In this document: one piece after another, positions 12,671 through 20,795 of the stretch | Position numbering within the stretch: position 1 is the stretch's first letter | How the letters are laid out: each line of letters begins with the position of its first letter | Source: a virus | Virus record (IMG/VR): IMGVR_UViG_3300030103_004637 | Coordinates: 1-31,853 of that record | DNA: 31,853 bases | Reading direction: 5' to 3' (one strand) | Translations under genes and position numbers: made by a program | The notes under the pieces: model-generated | Databases searched by the model: none | The model's input: the letters and a program-made list of their open reading frames with translations, nothing else | What the model was told of the DNA's origin: nothing

Positions 12671-12821
12671 TAAGTTTTTTTGCTTTCTCATTGGCTAATA
12701 ATTCTATTGTTTTAGAAATACTAAGTCTTGTATTATCTAACAAAGCACTACTAATTTTATTCAACTTATTGTGAGTATCTATGTGAACTGATACTGATTT
12801 GTATTTATTTGTGTTCGGCAT
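12648..12821 (-). CDS. Ribbon-helix-helix type regulator (57 aa)
   Basis: KYKSVSVHIDTHNKLNKISS is the strand and first helix, and NTRLSISKTIELLANEKAKK the second helix of an RHH (Arc/CopG-like) DNA-binding fold; length fits. The start is MPNTNKYK at 12821: AGGAG lies 8 bases upstream and the promoter at 12847-12875 lies inside the longer open frame, which excludes the upstream ATG. As the first gene of the minus-strand 12.8-9.4 kb operon it is well placed to control its own promoter and perhaps others with the TGGGATTTT motif. Confidence 0.72.
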   Translation of the reverse strand: MPNTNKYKSVSVHIDTHNKLNKISSALLDNTRLSISKTIELLANEKAKKLNGKLSTK

Positions 12822-12846
12822 TTTTATTTCTCCTATTATATGGGAT

Positions 12847-12875
12847 TTTATACCATGCCGAGAAGGTATTGACAA
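12847..12875 (-). promoter_or_regulatory. Sigma70-type promoter of the RHH-led operon
   Basis: TTGTCA (12875-12870), a 17-base spacer and TATAAA (12852-12847) on the minus strand, followed by CCCATATAATAGGAG and the ATG at 12821. Both hexamers are near consensus. The 76-base gap 12876-12951 behind it has no gene; it holds TGTGGATAA (12885-12893), which resembles a DnaA box, and an imperfect dyad around GCTCATCTGAGC. Confidence 0.78.
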
Positions 12876-12951
12876 GAAAATAATTGTGGATAAGATAATA
12901 AATCTTCACCTTTATGCTCATCTGAGCTTTATTCTGAAGCCAGGTGAGCAG

Positions 12952-13203
12952 CTAATCTTCTAGTTCTACGTCTATTTCTAGTTCTTCTTCTTCTTGTTTA
13001 TTAAGTTTATCTATAATTCTTTTACTTTCTTTCTCTAATTCTTCCGGTTGATCTATAAATTGAAATAAAATTTTACCATTAATCATCTGTTCATATTGTG
13101 AATGACAATGAAAACACCTATAAATTAATTTATCTCTGATATCTTGTTTAACTAAGGGTGTATATTCAGAGCATGTGTGGCAAATTCCTAACACTACGAT
13201 CAT
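12952..13203 (-). CDS. Small zinc-ribbon protein (83 aa)
   Basis: ICHTCSEYTPLV and YRCFHCHSQYEQM give two CxxC pairs (C8/C11 and C30/C33) about 19 residues apart, a zinc-ribbon arrangement, followed by an acidic Glu-rich tail. It overlaps the transferase-like gene upstream by 4 bases (ATGA type), so the two proteins are likely made together. It could bind DNA, RNA or a protein partner. It is the last gene of the replication operon before the promoter at 12.86 kb. Confidence 0.72.
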   Translation of the reverse strand: MIVVLGICHTCSEYTPLVKQDIRDKLIYRCFHCHSQYEQMINGKILFQFIDQPEELEKESKRIIDKLNKQEEEELEIDVELED

Positions 13204-13961
13204 TTATCTTTGATATCATAAAAATAATCTCTTTGATATACATTTAAATCTTTAATGGTTTTTATGTTAGAATCATTATCACATAATGTATTATATATAG
13301 ATTTATTGTTTATCCATTCTTTGCCATTCCAAAATTCAAACCCTTTATATTTAGATTTGTATTTACTAGTTGTTTCATAACCATAAGACAAATAATAATT
13401 TTTACATTTGTTTTTAATAGACCAATCAATTTCATATAGTGTTGCATATGTACCTAATCCTAATTTTGGATTTTCGTAATCCCATGCAAACTGTCCTGAT
13501 AATACATGCTTGTTATCAAAAACTTTAAACTCTGTAAAAGCAACAGGAGTATCTTTGTAATAGTAAATAAAATATTTCCAATCTATATAATCTTTCTTTT
13601 CAAATACTTCACTGTCATTTTCAAAACCTTCTTCATAAAAGTTTCTATACTTAATATATTTTTTATATATTGTTGAAAGTAAATCATAATCAAAACTATT
13701 TAATATTTTAACTTTAATATCTTTTTTACGAAGAACATACTTTTGTTTTTTACTAAACTCTACTTTATCTAAAACTAATCTTGTGTTTCTAGCATTTATC
13801 CAAGTTAAGTTTTCTAATTCTGTATAATACCAAGATAAAGGAATCCATCCGTTTTCAAAAGCATAGTCATATTCGTTATCTTCAAACTCTGCTAGGGCTA
13901 GAGAGTAAACTAAATCGTAGTTCGTTAGCTTTCCTGTGATGTGGTCAAAAAATAATTTCAC
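13200..13961 (-). CDS. Aminoacyl-tRNA-protein transferase-like protein (Bpt/ATE family)
   Basis: 253 aa. The C-terminal GNAT-like half matches bacterial leucyl/arginyl-tRNA-protein transferases: LGLGTYATLYEIDWSIKNK, then YYLSYGYETTSKYKSKYKGF and WNGKEWI line up with family LGT..VLYQID, YLGYQI..CP.MNYK..F and .QRW. The middle (ARNTRLVLDKVEFSKKQKYV, TIYKKYIKYR) also fits in order. Family members attach an amino acid to protein N-termini, marking them for ClpS/ClpAP decay. The N-terminal Cys motif of the family (CxYL and CxxC) is absent; the aligned stretch WYYTELENLTWINARN has no Cys. The alignment is from memory. It overlaps both neighbours by 4 bases. Alternatives are a GNAT or FemX-like acyltransferase. 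Activity is unproven. Confidence 0.68.
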   Translation of the reverse strand: MKLFFDHITGKLTNYDLVYSLALAEFEDNEYDYAFENGWIPLSWYYTELENLTWINARNTRLVLDKVEFSKKQKYVLRKKDIKVKILNSFDYDLLSTIYKKYIKYRNFYEEGFENDSEVFEKKDYIDWKYFIYYYKDTPVAFTEFKVFDNKHVLSGQFAWDYENPKLGLGTYATLYEIDWSIKNKCKNYYLSYGYETTSKYKSKYKGFEFWNGKEWINNKSIYNTLCDNDSNIKTIKDLNVYQRDYFYDIKDK

Positions 13962-14596
13962 TCAGGACGTTCAAACTGAGTCATATATGAATCATCAGTT
14001 GTCGTATCTTCTTCTCTAGTATTTTCTACTGTATAAAAATTTTGGTCTATCTTATATCCTGGATTTTTTGTTAATCTTTCTTCCATGAAAGCATCGTCAT
14101 ACCAAATAGTTCTATTGTTGGGGTATGCAAAAAAGTTACCGTCATCCATTCTAAACATGTGGGCACATTTGTGTTCAGGGTCTTCACTAAAGTTTGTATC
14201 TAACATACCTGCTTTATTTTCCCATGCCCAATCTATAGTAAACATATAGGTGCCTTTTCTTTTAACACCTTTATAGTCTACAAGTTCTGCTCTACAGTTT
14301 GCTAATCTATTTCTTCTTTGTACGTCAACATAAGGTGAGAAACAATCCCAGTATTGATGTATATTTAAATTATGTTTGGGTGCATCTTTCTTCCAACAGA
14401 AGGCATGGATAGGTCTTCTTGTCCAATTCACTCCATTTGGTAGTAAACATTCAAATAATAAAGCTCTTCTCTCTAAACTATTTACTGTGTGTACATCAGC
14501 AAACGTATATTCACCATGACCCTTTTCGTGGTCGAATAAATATTCATTTCTAATGTATGCACTAAATGGTGGTAGGTTATGATTTAGATATGACAT
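13958..14596 (-). CDS. Conserved marine-phage protein of unknown function
   Basis: 212 aa. YIRNEYLFDHEKGHGEYTFA, RALLFECLLPNGVNWTRRPI, HAFCWKKD and a Trp/Tyr/Asp-rich remainder (TIDWAWENKAG, FFAYPNNRTIWYDDAFMEE). I recall related sequences in marine phages, with no function assigned. No membrane segment. It begins right after the polymerase stop and overlaps the transferase-like gene by 4 bases, so it is co-translated with both. Confidence 0.75.
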   Translation of the reverse strand: MSYLNHNLPPFSAYIRNEYLFDHEKGHGEYTFADVHTVNSLERRALLFECLLPNGVNWTRRPIHAFCWKKDAPKHNLNIHQYWDCFSPYVDVQRRNRLANCRAELVDYKGVKRKGTYMFTIDWAWENKAGMLDTNFSEDPEHKCAHMFRMDDGNFFAYPNNRTIWYDDAFMEERLTKNPGYKIDQNFYTVENTREEDTTTDDSYMTQFERPE

Positions 14597-16447
14597 TTAT
14601 TTTATTTCGCCCCAATTTTTTCCTTTCTCGTAGTCTACCTTATTGGGTACTTGTAGGTCAACTGCTCCTTCCATAATTTCAATAATTTTTGAAGCTTGCT
14701 TTGGATTTTCTACTGATATATCTAACTCATCATGTATCTGTATGTGTGGTACAATACCCTCTTTATATAAAGCTAACATAGAAGTCTTTGTCATGTCAGC
14801 TGCACTACCTTGAATTAATTTATTTAATGCCTTGTATGTAAAAGCTCTTTTAATCCCCGGTCCGTATTCCCTTAACGCTTGTGCATGTGGTAGAGATTTA
14901 TGTACACCAAACGTTGTAGGTTCCCATAGATCAAAGTGACATACACGACCTCCAATTGTTCTTATGCGTCCACTATCTTGAGCTCTTCTCGATACACTAT
15001 CCATAAGTTGTTTAACAAAAGGAGCGTTCTCATGATATTTTTTTATAAGTTTCTCAGCAGCTTCTACTTGTAATCCAAGTTCAGCCATGAGTTTATTTTT
15101 ACCCATGCCATACATCAAACCTAAGTTAATTGTCTTAGCTTGTTTTCTTTCAATGTTAGCCATATCAGCCACAGCCTGGTGAAAGTCTGCGTCTGCATTC
15201 TTATAACTTTCTATAATAGTATCAACCGATCTGAAATTATCTAAGCTTGCGTAGTGTACTAATATTCTTGGTTCTTGTTGTGAATAATCAAAGCAACCCC
15301 AATCACATTTTTCTTCTGGAATAAAGATAGATCTAATCATCGGTCCAAGATCCTTGTTCCTTGCCGGAACTTGCTGTAAGTTTGGATTACTGTAACTAAA
15401 TCTTCCTGTTACTGTACCACCTTGATCGGAACGTATTTGATTAATGTCAGCATGAATTCTACCTCGATGTTCATATCTAATAATTGTATCTATAAATGTC
15501 GTATGAGCCTTATTAAGTTCTCTTGCTTGTGTAATACTTTTGGCCAAAGGATGAGGATGAGTTGCTAAAAAGTTTTTTGTAAAGCTAGGATTACCTTTAT
15601 CTGTTTTATCGTAAGGTAGTTTTACTTTATCAAATGCTTTCGCACAGCTTGCTGCTGCCCATATTTCTACATCAAATCCTACTTGTTTTTTAATATCTCG
15701 TAGTGCTAGTTTTTCTTTTTTAATTAATTCTTCTTTTATGTCAGATGCTCTTTGCATATCAACACGAACACCTTTAAATTTCATATCAATCAAACAAGGA
15801 AATAAATCTGTTTCTAATGTAAAGACAGTCCAAAGATCTTGTGACGTAAGTTCTTGTTGTAATCGTTGCCAAAGTTTTAAAGTTAGTTCTGCATCTTTCT
15901 CTGCATAAGTTCCTACTTCCATAGCAGGTAATCTCCACATATCTTTCTTAGGATCTATGTTCCAATCTCTAGCTGCATCTTTTAAATTTGTTTCATTCTT
16001 ACCAAACCCTACATACTCTTTACCCATAGAATCTAAGGTATAACTAAATCTATTTTCATTAATTAAGGACCCAGCAATCATTGTATCAATGATACGACCA
16101 TTGATATTTAAACCCATAGCCTTTATCCAAGTCACATCATACATAGCGTTATGAAATATTTTATTAGCACTAGTATTTAAAACATCCTGAAACCAATCTA
16201 AAACTATTCTTTTATCTAAATTACCACCACCCTCATGAGCAATAGGATAATATCCAGACCAACCGTCCACGGCAACGGCAATACCAACAACAAAACCTTT
16301 ACCTGTAATAGCACCGGATCCTAAAACTGTTAAATTAGGATCACATGTTTCTAAATCTATGGCTATTTCTTTTGCATCAGATAAATTTTTTAAGTCTGTT
16401 GGAGGTAACCACTCTGTTTGAGGTTTAAACAATAAAGGTATTTGCAT
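14597..16447 (-). CDS. polA: Family A DNA polymerase with 3'-5' exonuclease, Leu762 type
   Basis: 616 aa. Replicative polymerase. The exonuclease domain shows D31 and E33 (IDLET), D104 (NAMYD) and Y181/D185 (YAEKD). The polymerase shows motif A CFDYSQQEPR with D387, motif B RKQAKTINLGLMYGMG with R434, K438, L442 and Y446, and motif C QIHDEL with D573 and E574. L442 aligns with E. coli Pol I F762, so this is a Leu762 enzyme, a variant the viral polA literature links to slower, more accurate synthesis. In motif A the family's I-E-L-R reads Q-E-P-R. No 5' nuclease domain, as usual for phage. Follows a 59-aa gene after one base and sits mid-operon after primase and helicase. Confidence 0.96.
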   Translation of the reverse strand: MQIPLLFKPQTEWLPPTDLKNLSDAKEIAIDLETCDPNLTVLGSGAITGKGFVVGIAVAVDGWSGYYPIAHEGGGNLDKRIVLDWFQDVLNTSANKIFHNAMYDVTWIKAMGLNINGRIIDTMIAGSLINENRFSYTLDSMGKEYVGFGKNETNLKDAARDWNIDPKKDMWRLPAMEVGTYAEKDAELTLKLWQRLQQELTSQDLWTVFTLETDLFPCLIDMKFKGVRVDMQRASDIKEELIKKEKLALRDIKKQVGFDVEIWAAASCAKAFDKVKLPYDKTDKGNPSFTKNFLATHPHPLAKSITQARELNKAHTTFIDTIIRYEHRGRIHADINQIRSDQGGTVTGRFSYSNPNLQQVPARNKDLGPMIRSIFIPEEKCDWGCFDYSQQEPRILVHYASLDNFRSVDTIIESYKNADADFHQAVADMANIERKQAKTINLGLMYGMGKNKLMAELGLQVEAAEKLIKKYHENAPFVKQLMDSVSRRAQDSGRIRTIGGRVCHFDLWEPTTFGVHKSLPHAQALREYGPGIKRAFTYKALNKLIQGSAADMTKTSMLALYKEGIVPHIQIHDELDISVENPKQASKIIEIMEGAVDLQVPNKVDYEKGKNWGEIK

Positions 16448-16448
16448 A

Positions 16449-16628
16449 TTACTTATTATTTTTTTCTAATTCTTTTTTCCAATGTTGATAGTTAGCTTCT
16501 GATATATCTTTTACCAAATGTGGTAACCACGCAACATCTATCTCGGTCGGTTTTCCAACTTCGATATTCTTATATTCGTCCCTAGTTATACTATAGTATA
16601 ATTTTCCGTCTTGATACACAATTCTCAT
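16449..16628 (-). CDS. Small unknown protein between helicase and polymerase (59 aa)
   Basis: MRIVYQDGKLYYSITRDEYK, then a VGKPTEIDVAWLPHLVKDIS segment and a Lys/Asn-rich tail. Starts as ATGA over the helicase stop and ends one base before the polymerase ATG, which argues strongly that it is coding. A small beta-hairpin protein is plausible; no function recognised. It may be a replisome accessory by position only. Confidence 0.72.
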   Translation of the reverse strand: MRIVYQDGKLYYSITRDEYKNIEVGKPTEIDVAWLPHLVKDISEANYQHWKKELEKNNK

Positions 16629-18133
16629 AATATATATGCCTTTTCATAATTTCTTGGATCTACAATATGTAGTTCTTTTCTTGGTCTAGTCACTGCAACA
16701 TAAAACAATCTATGAAAGTCGTCTGGATTTTTTTCTTTATGTTTTACAGCTTTGATAGTTAAGTCCGACATAATTAAAACATTGTCAGCTTCACCACCTT
16801 TGGCTCCATGTATTGTTGATAATAATATTCTAGGTGTTCTATTTATTTTTTCACCATTAGCTCTCATGTTTCTAATATAGTTTTCTGTGACAGGATCTAA
16901 TTTATCAAAAGCTTCAAACCAAACATTGTTAACTTGTAGGCCATGATCTTTCATACAGTCTTTCAAACTATATTTTTTATCACTCAACAAAGTTTTAGCG
17001 TCTCTATATCCCGGCATAATATTCTCACCTAAATAAGCATACATATTTTTTATCTCTAAGTGATTGAATTCACTACCTTTTCTCCATGCTTCCCAATTAC
17101 TAATCGCAAGTAAAAGTCCTATGTCTACAGAATTTTTATTCTTGTGTTGATAGTACCAACCTTGCAATTCACATAACTCTTTTACATCATTTAAAAAATG
17201 ATGTGCTGTAGATAAAACTAACCACTCACCTTGAGACATATCTACTTGAGTTACATCAGAATAATATTTTAAAATACCTTGTTCTTCTTTTGACTTATAT
17301 GATTTATCAAATCTATTTTCTACATTCTTAATTATTCTTTGTGACAGTTCATGTATAGGTCCACCAGGTATTCTGTAAGATTGTTTTAATGTTTTAATTT
17401 CATCTACTTCATCTTTCAATGCAATAAAATGATCTATGTCAGCACCTGCCCATTTAAATATTGCTTGATCATCATCTCCTGCAATATAAGTTTTCTCTGA
17501 TTTTTGCCATATGCTTTGAACCATTCTCCATTGTAGTCTATTTAAATCTTGAGCCTCATCTATAAACAAAACTTTAAATGGTGGTGTGTTACCTTGTTCA
17601 ATAAAATCTTCTATGAGATCTGTAAAATCTTTCATACCATTTTCTTTTTTATATTTTTTTAATTCTTGATCTAACAAGATCAACGTTCCTCGTTCCACGT
17701 CTGTAAGATGTTGGTTCATGTCGTATTCTTCTTCTAAAGAAATACCTTTAATCCTTGCTCGTTCTATAATTTTTAATTCTTCACAATCAGAATTAAATAT
17801 ACCGTCATCTTCTGAATAAGAAGTACCTTTAATAATCAAACCATTCTTCTTACCAAACTCTAGGTAATCCCTATTACTCATCATTTGTTCTTTACTTGTG
17901 CCTAGTAATCTAAATGCAAAAGAATGAAGAGTTCTAAAAAATTTTAAATCTTCTTTAGCGTCTAAATTAAATTTGTTTGCAGCTCTAGATATTGCTTCAT
18001 TGACAGCCTTTTTTGTAAAAGAAAAATATCCTATTTGTTTTGGTCGAACACCTTGTTGTATAAACTGATCAACTAAATCTAATAAAGTAGTTGTCTTTCC
18101 TGTACCGGGTGGACCAAGAATAATTGTTTTCAT
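16625..18133 (-). CDS. SF1 UvrD/Rep-like DNA helicase
   Basis: 502 aa. ATP-driven helicase of the replication operon. Motif I GPPGTGKT (7-14), Ia GYFSFTKKAV, motif II LFIDEAQD (DEAQD at 192-196), motif III GDDDQAIFKWAG (219-230), motif IV QSYR (251-254), motif V LLSTIHGAKGGEADNV, motif VI FYVAVTRPRKEL. It is shorter than cellular UvrD because the inserted 1B and 2B subdomains are small. TAATG overlap with the primase gene upstream and ATGA overlap with the 16449 gene downstream show coupled translation. Substrate polarity cannot be read from the sequence. Confidence 0.93.
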   Translation of the reverse strand: MKTIILGPPGTGKTTTLLDLVDQFIQQGVRPKQIGYFSFTKKAVNEAISRAANKFNLDAKEDLKFFRTLHSFAFRLLGTSKEQMMSNRDYLEFGKKNGLIIKGTSYSEDDGIFNSDCEELKIIERARIKGISLEEEYDMNQHLTDVERGTLILLDQELKKYKKENGMKDFTDLIEDFIEQGNTPPFKVLFIDEAQDLNRLQWRMVQSIWQKSEKTYIAGDDDQAIFKWAGADIDHFIALKDEVDEIKTLKQSYRIPGGPIHELSQRIIKNVENRFDKSYKSKEEQGILKYYSDVTQVDMSQGEWLVLSTAHHFLNDVKELCELQGWYYQHKNKNSVDIGLLLAISNWEAWRKGSEFNHLEIKNMYAYLGENIMPGYRDAKTLLSDKKYSLKDCMKDHGLQVNNVWFEAFDKLDPVTENYIRNMRANGEKINRTPRILLSTIHGAKGGEADNVLIMSDLTIKAVKHKEKNPDDFHRLFYVAVTRPRKELHIVDPRNYEKAYIL

Positions 18134-19707
18134 TAGTAATTCGTTTCTTTGTAAGGCCTATCACTAACACTTGGTTTAATAATTTTTAAAGATTTTATTT
18201 TAGTTATTCTAGGATTGGTTCCTTTTATTTCTAAACTTCTAATCTCACCTTCATAACAAGATAACTCCATCATTAAATTACCTGTCTTTGTTTTATCAAG
18301 TTCCCAATTGTTTTTCTTTGACCAATTATAAAAATCATCCATTTTAAAATAAGTGTAACCTTCATTTGTCCACGGTGTTTTATTCAGTATGTCTTCTTTT
18401 GTTCTTGCTTGTGCCCTGTTTACTGTAAACTCATACAATAAATTTTCTAATTGATTGACAGCACTTAAAGATTCCATAGGTTCTATTTCTTGAATAGATT
18501 TCATTAATTCTTTTAACAAAGTTCTCCAATCAGTTGACTTAGGTATAGGCACTATTAGACTTGCTTGAGCCATACATGCTATAGAAAACATGTGAGCGCT
18601 ATGCAATTGTTCTGTTGTAAATTTTAGTCTCTTTCCGTCTACATTTAAAAACCATTGTGGAGGATCTGAAGTAATCTTTGTTAAATCATTTAAGGGTGGC
18701 ATCTCTTCCTCATCAAAACCTACGCCAAATTTTTTAAGTCTACATAAACTAGAGTTACAAACAGAATTAATTGGAGCTTGCTTACATCTATATTTATCAT
18801 AACCTTTTTTACCTATTGATTTAAGAAGTTGTTGAACTTCACTAGATCTTAAAGGTGGGTTCATGTAATTAATGTTAGCGTCTTCAACTAAATCCTCCCA
18901 CTTATCTGGTTCAGCCTGTTTGTAAAACATAGCTATGTTAAACAAAGCGTTGTTTCTACCACCCTCACCAAATCCTTCATTGGCTAATTTATTTAAACAG
19001 GGTGGTCCGTCCTTGAAGACTTCTTCTTGTTTTGGTTTTTCAACTTTGATTTCATCAATACCGATTTCTTCTTGAACATAGATATCATAGAGCTTAAAAA
19101 ATTCTTCAAGTGTAGCAGCGGTGCCATTATCGTTAAAAGCATATCTTAATCCTTTCATTTGATTGTGGTAAGGTAAGTTTAAAAAGTTTCCTGTATCACC
19201 ACGTTCTACAAGAACCTCTGTTTGTTTAGGAAAGATTTCACAATCCATATAACCTAGTAATTCAGCTATTTGTTTTAATTTAGATTGCATGAGAGCTGCT
19301 GAAATAAATGTCTTACAAAATAAAAATATATGTGCTCCCCCGGACTTTGATCTAAATAATATTAAAGGTAAGTTATTCTTTCTAATAGTTTCAATTATTT
19401 TTTTATGATCTAGATTGTATTTGTCTACATCAATACAACCCCATTTACATTTGTTCTCTTCATTAATAGGTATAATACCTAAGGCAGGATCTTTACCATC
19501 TAAATGATCTTGCCATAAATCATCTGTTACAGGTTTTCTTTTTATAAAAGCTTTACCGTCTTGTTTGTTGCCGTTAGTAGCTTGCTCACCAATAACATAT
19601 TGTCCGTATGCACCTTGCATACCCTGGAATATTTCTTTAAATTTCATGCTGTCAGCCAAACAATTAGAAGCATCAGAAAAGTTAATAACCAAAAATACAA
19701 ACTCCAA
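18133..19707 (-). CDS. AEP-type primase (TOTE-like) with Cys-rich C-terminal domain
   Basis: Up to 524 aa. Archaeo-eukaryotic primase fold: ALGIIPINEENKCKWGCIDV followed by DKY supplies the metal-binding D93-x-D95, and LFRSKSGGAHIFLF the S122 to H126 motif. The next segment, EIFPKQTEVLVERGDTGNFL followed by NLPY, matches the third motif region. Near residues 307-325, YRCKQAPINSVCNSSLC is a Cys cluster, probably binding zinc or Fe-S in the primase C-terminal region. The frame's first start is a TTG at 19707; ATG 19647 is the alternative, and neither has a clear Shine-Dalgarno. Upstream of the helicase in one operon, so it probably primes phage DNA for the Pol A. Confidence 0.88.
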   Translation of the reverse strand: MEFVFLVINFSDASNCLADSMKFKEIFQGMQGAYGQYVIGEQATNGNKQDGKAFIKRKPVTDDLWQDHLDGKDPALGIIPINEENKCKWGCIDVDKYNLDHKKIIETIRKNNLPLILFRSKSGGAHIFLFCKTFISAALMQSKLKQIAELLGYMDCEIFPKQTEVLVERGDTGNFLNLPYHNQMKGLRYAFNDNGTAATLEEFFKLYDIYVQEEIGIDEIKVEKPKQEEVFKDGPPCLNKLANEGFGEGGRNNALFNIAMFYKQAEPDKWEDLVEDANINYMNPPLRSSEVQQLLKSIGKKGYDKYRCKQAPINSVCNSSLCRLKKFGVGFDEEEMPPLNDLTKITSDPPQWFLNVDGKRLKFTTEQLHSAHMFSIACMAQASLIVPIPKSTDWRTLLKELMKSIQEIEPMESLSAVNQLENLLYEFTVNRAQARTKEDILNKTPWTNEGYTYFKMDDFYNWSKKNNWELDKTKTGNLMMELSCYEGEIRSLEIKGTNPRITKIKSLKIIKPSVSDRPYKETNY

Positions 19708-19743
19708 ATTTCAAATTCGTATTTAATAAATATTTTTTTTAAT

Positions 19744-19950
19744 TTATTTTTCATCCTCAATATTTTCTACTACTATCCTCCAAATGGTTGGTGTGTAAGT
19801 TGCTTCTATTGTTCTACCCTTTTCATCTTTTGTTATATTCCAAGATTGATACTCATCTTTTTTATCTAAATTCATTAATTCTTTTGGATACAATGGTGTT
19901 TTATTTTGTCTAATTAATTGTCCTCTGTAATATCTTTTAACTCTAAACAT
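19744..19950 (-). CDS. Unknown small protein after the operon terminator (68 aa)
   Basis: MFRVKRYYRGQLIRQNKTPL, then an SWNITKDEKGRTIEATYTPT segment and IWRIVVENIEDEK; probably a small beta protein. AAGGA lies about 6 bases before the ATG, just past the terminator at 19964-19987. No family recognised. First gene expressed only by readthrough of that terminator or from an unseen promoter. Confidence 0.68.
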   Translation of the reverse strand: MFRVKRYYRGQLIRQNKTPLYPKELMNLDKKDEYQSWNITKDEKGRTIEATYTPTIWRIVVENIEDEK

Positions 19951-19963
19951 AAATTTTCCTTGT

Positions 19964-19987
19964 AAAAAAGGGGGCCGAAGCCCCCTT
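19964..19987 (-). terminator. Strong intrinsic terminator inside the replication operon
   Basis: On the minus strand AAGGGGGC and GCCCCCTT pair perfectly around the stable tetraloop TTCG and run into TTTTTT (stem 19968-19975 with 19980-19987). It lies 6 bases after the stop of the 19993 gene and 14 bases before the next ATG, so it should lower expression of the primase, helicase and polymerase relative to the three genes before it. Confidence 0.92.
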
Positions 19988-19992
19988 ATAGA

Positions 19993-20781
19993 TTAATAGT
20001 TAGTCGCTTCTGACTTAGTCTTTTCTTCTTCACCATGACTAGTTTGCACATCACCTTTACTTATACTTTCTGCAAAAGCTTTTGCTTGTTCATAGATTTC
20101 TTTATCTTGAACAGGACCCACTTTGGATATGCTCCAACCAAACCAAGTTCCTTTATCGTTTGATTGTGGTACTGTTTTAAGATTGTAGATATGACTAAAA
20201 GGTGGTGGTGTGAAATGTCCGTTAGAACCTTTTATCTTAATACTATTCATCATGGAGTTCCATGTTCTACTAGTTTTAAGTTGTGTAGATTTCATAGTAA
20301 TTAAGGCTGTCTCACCAGATCCGTCATCCTTAATTATAGTTACAAAGTAAGATGCTGTGTTTTCTAAATAGTTACCACTTGGTAATCTATCCTTGAAAGT
20401 TGCATCTCTTTTTGCAGTTCCTATAATAGGACTACTAACAGGATGTATTGCTACAGGTGCAGCAGTTCCTTCACCTCTATCGGTCCACTCAACAAATTCC
20501 CTTTTGTAATAACAAGGTAATAAGTTGATGCCTTTTTCACCATCGTAAAGTTCACTAGTAACAGTATTAAAGATCATACCAGCTTCGGCACCTTCTACAT
20601 ACTTAGCATCACGCTTGTTACATTGTGGTGATAGTTGACCCAATATTCTCAAGAAGGGTAAGGCATAGTCATCTGATGACATATTATCAAACCCACTTTG
20701 AGCATCTTGCTCAAAGAAAGACATTGGTAGTACTTCCGTCTTGCTTTTTTCAGTCATCTTTGTTTTCGTTTCGTCATTCAT
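19993..20781 (-). CDS. Conserved phage protein, candidate ssDNA-binding protein
   Basis: 262 aa. FEQDAQSGFDNMSSDDYALP, FLRILGQLSPQCNKRD, GMIFNTVTSELYDGEKGINL, then a central beta-rich region and PPPFSHIYNLKTVP, ending in an acidic Glu/Lys tail. I recognise it as a family common in marine phages beside replication genes and often labelled ssDNA-binding. An OB-like beta core plus acidic tail and strong expression ahead of a terminator fit that role, but I see no diagnostic motif. AGGAG upstream of the ATG is a good ribosome site. Confidence 0.75.
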   Translation of the reverse strand: MNDETKTKMTEKSKTEVLPMSFFEQDAQSGFDNMSSDDYALPFLRILGQLSPQCNKRDAKYVEGAEAGMIFNTVTSELYDGEKGINLLPCYYKREFVEWTDRGEGTAAPVAIHPVSSPIIGTAKRDATFKDRLPSGNYLENTASYFVTIIKDDGSGETALITMKSTQLKTSRTWNSMMNSIKIKGSNGHFTPPPFSHIYNLKTVPQSNDKGTWFGWSISKVGPVQDKEIYEQAKAFAESISKGDVQTSHGEEEKTKSEATNY

Positions 20782-20795
20782 TTTTCGTTCTCCTA

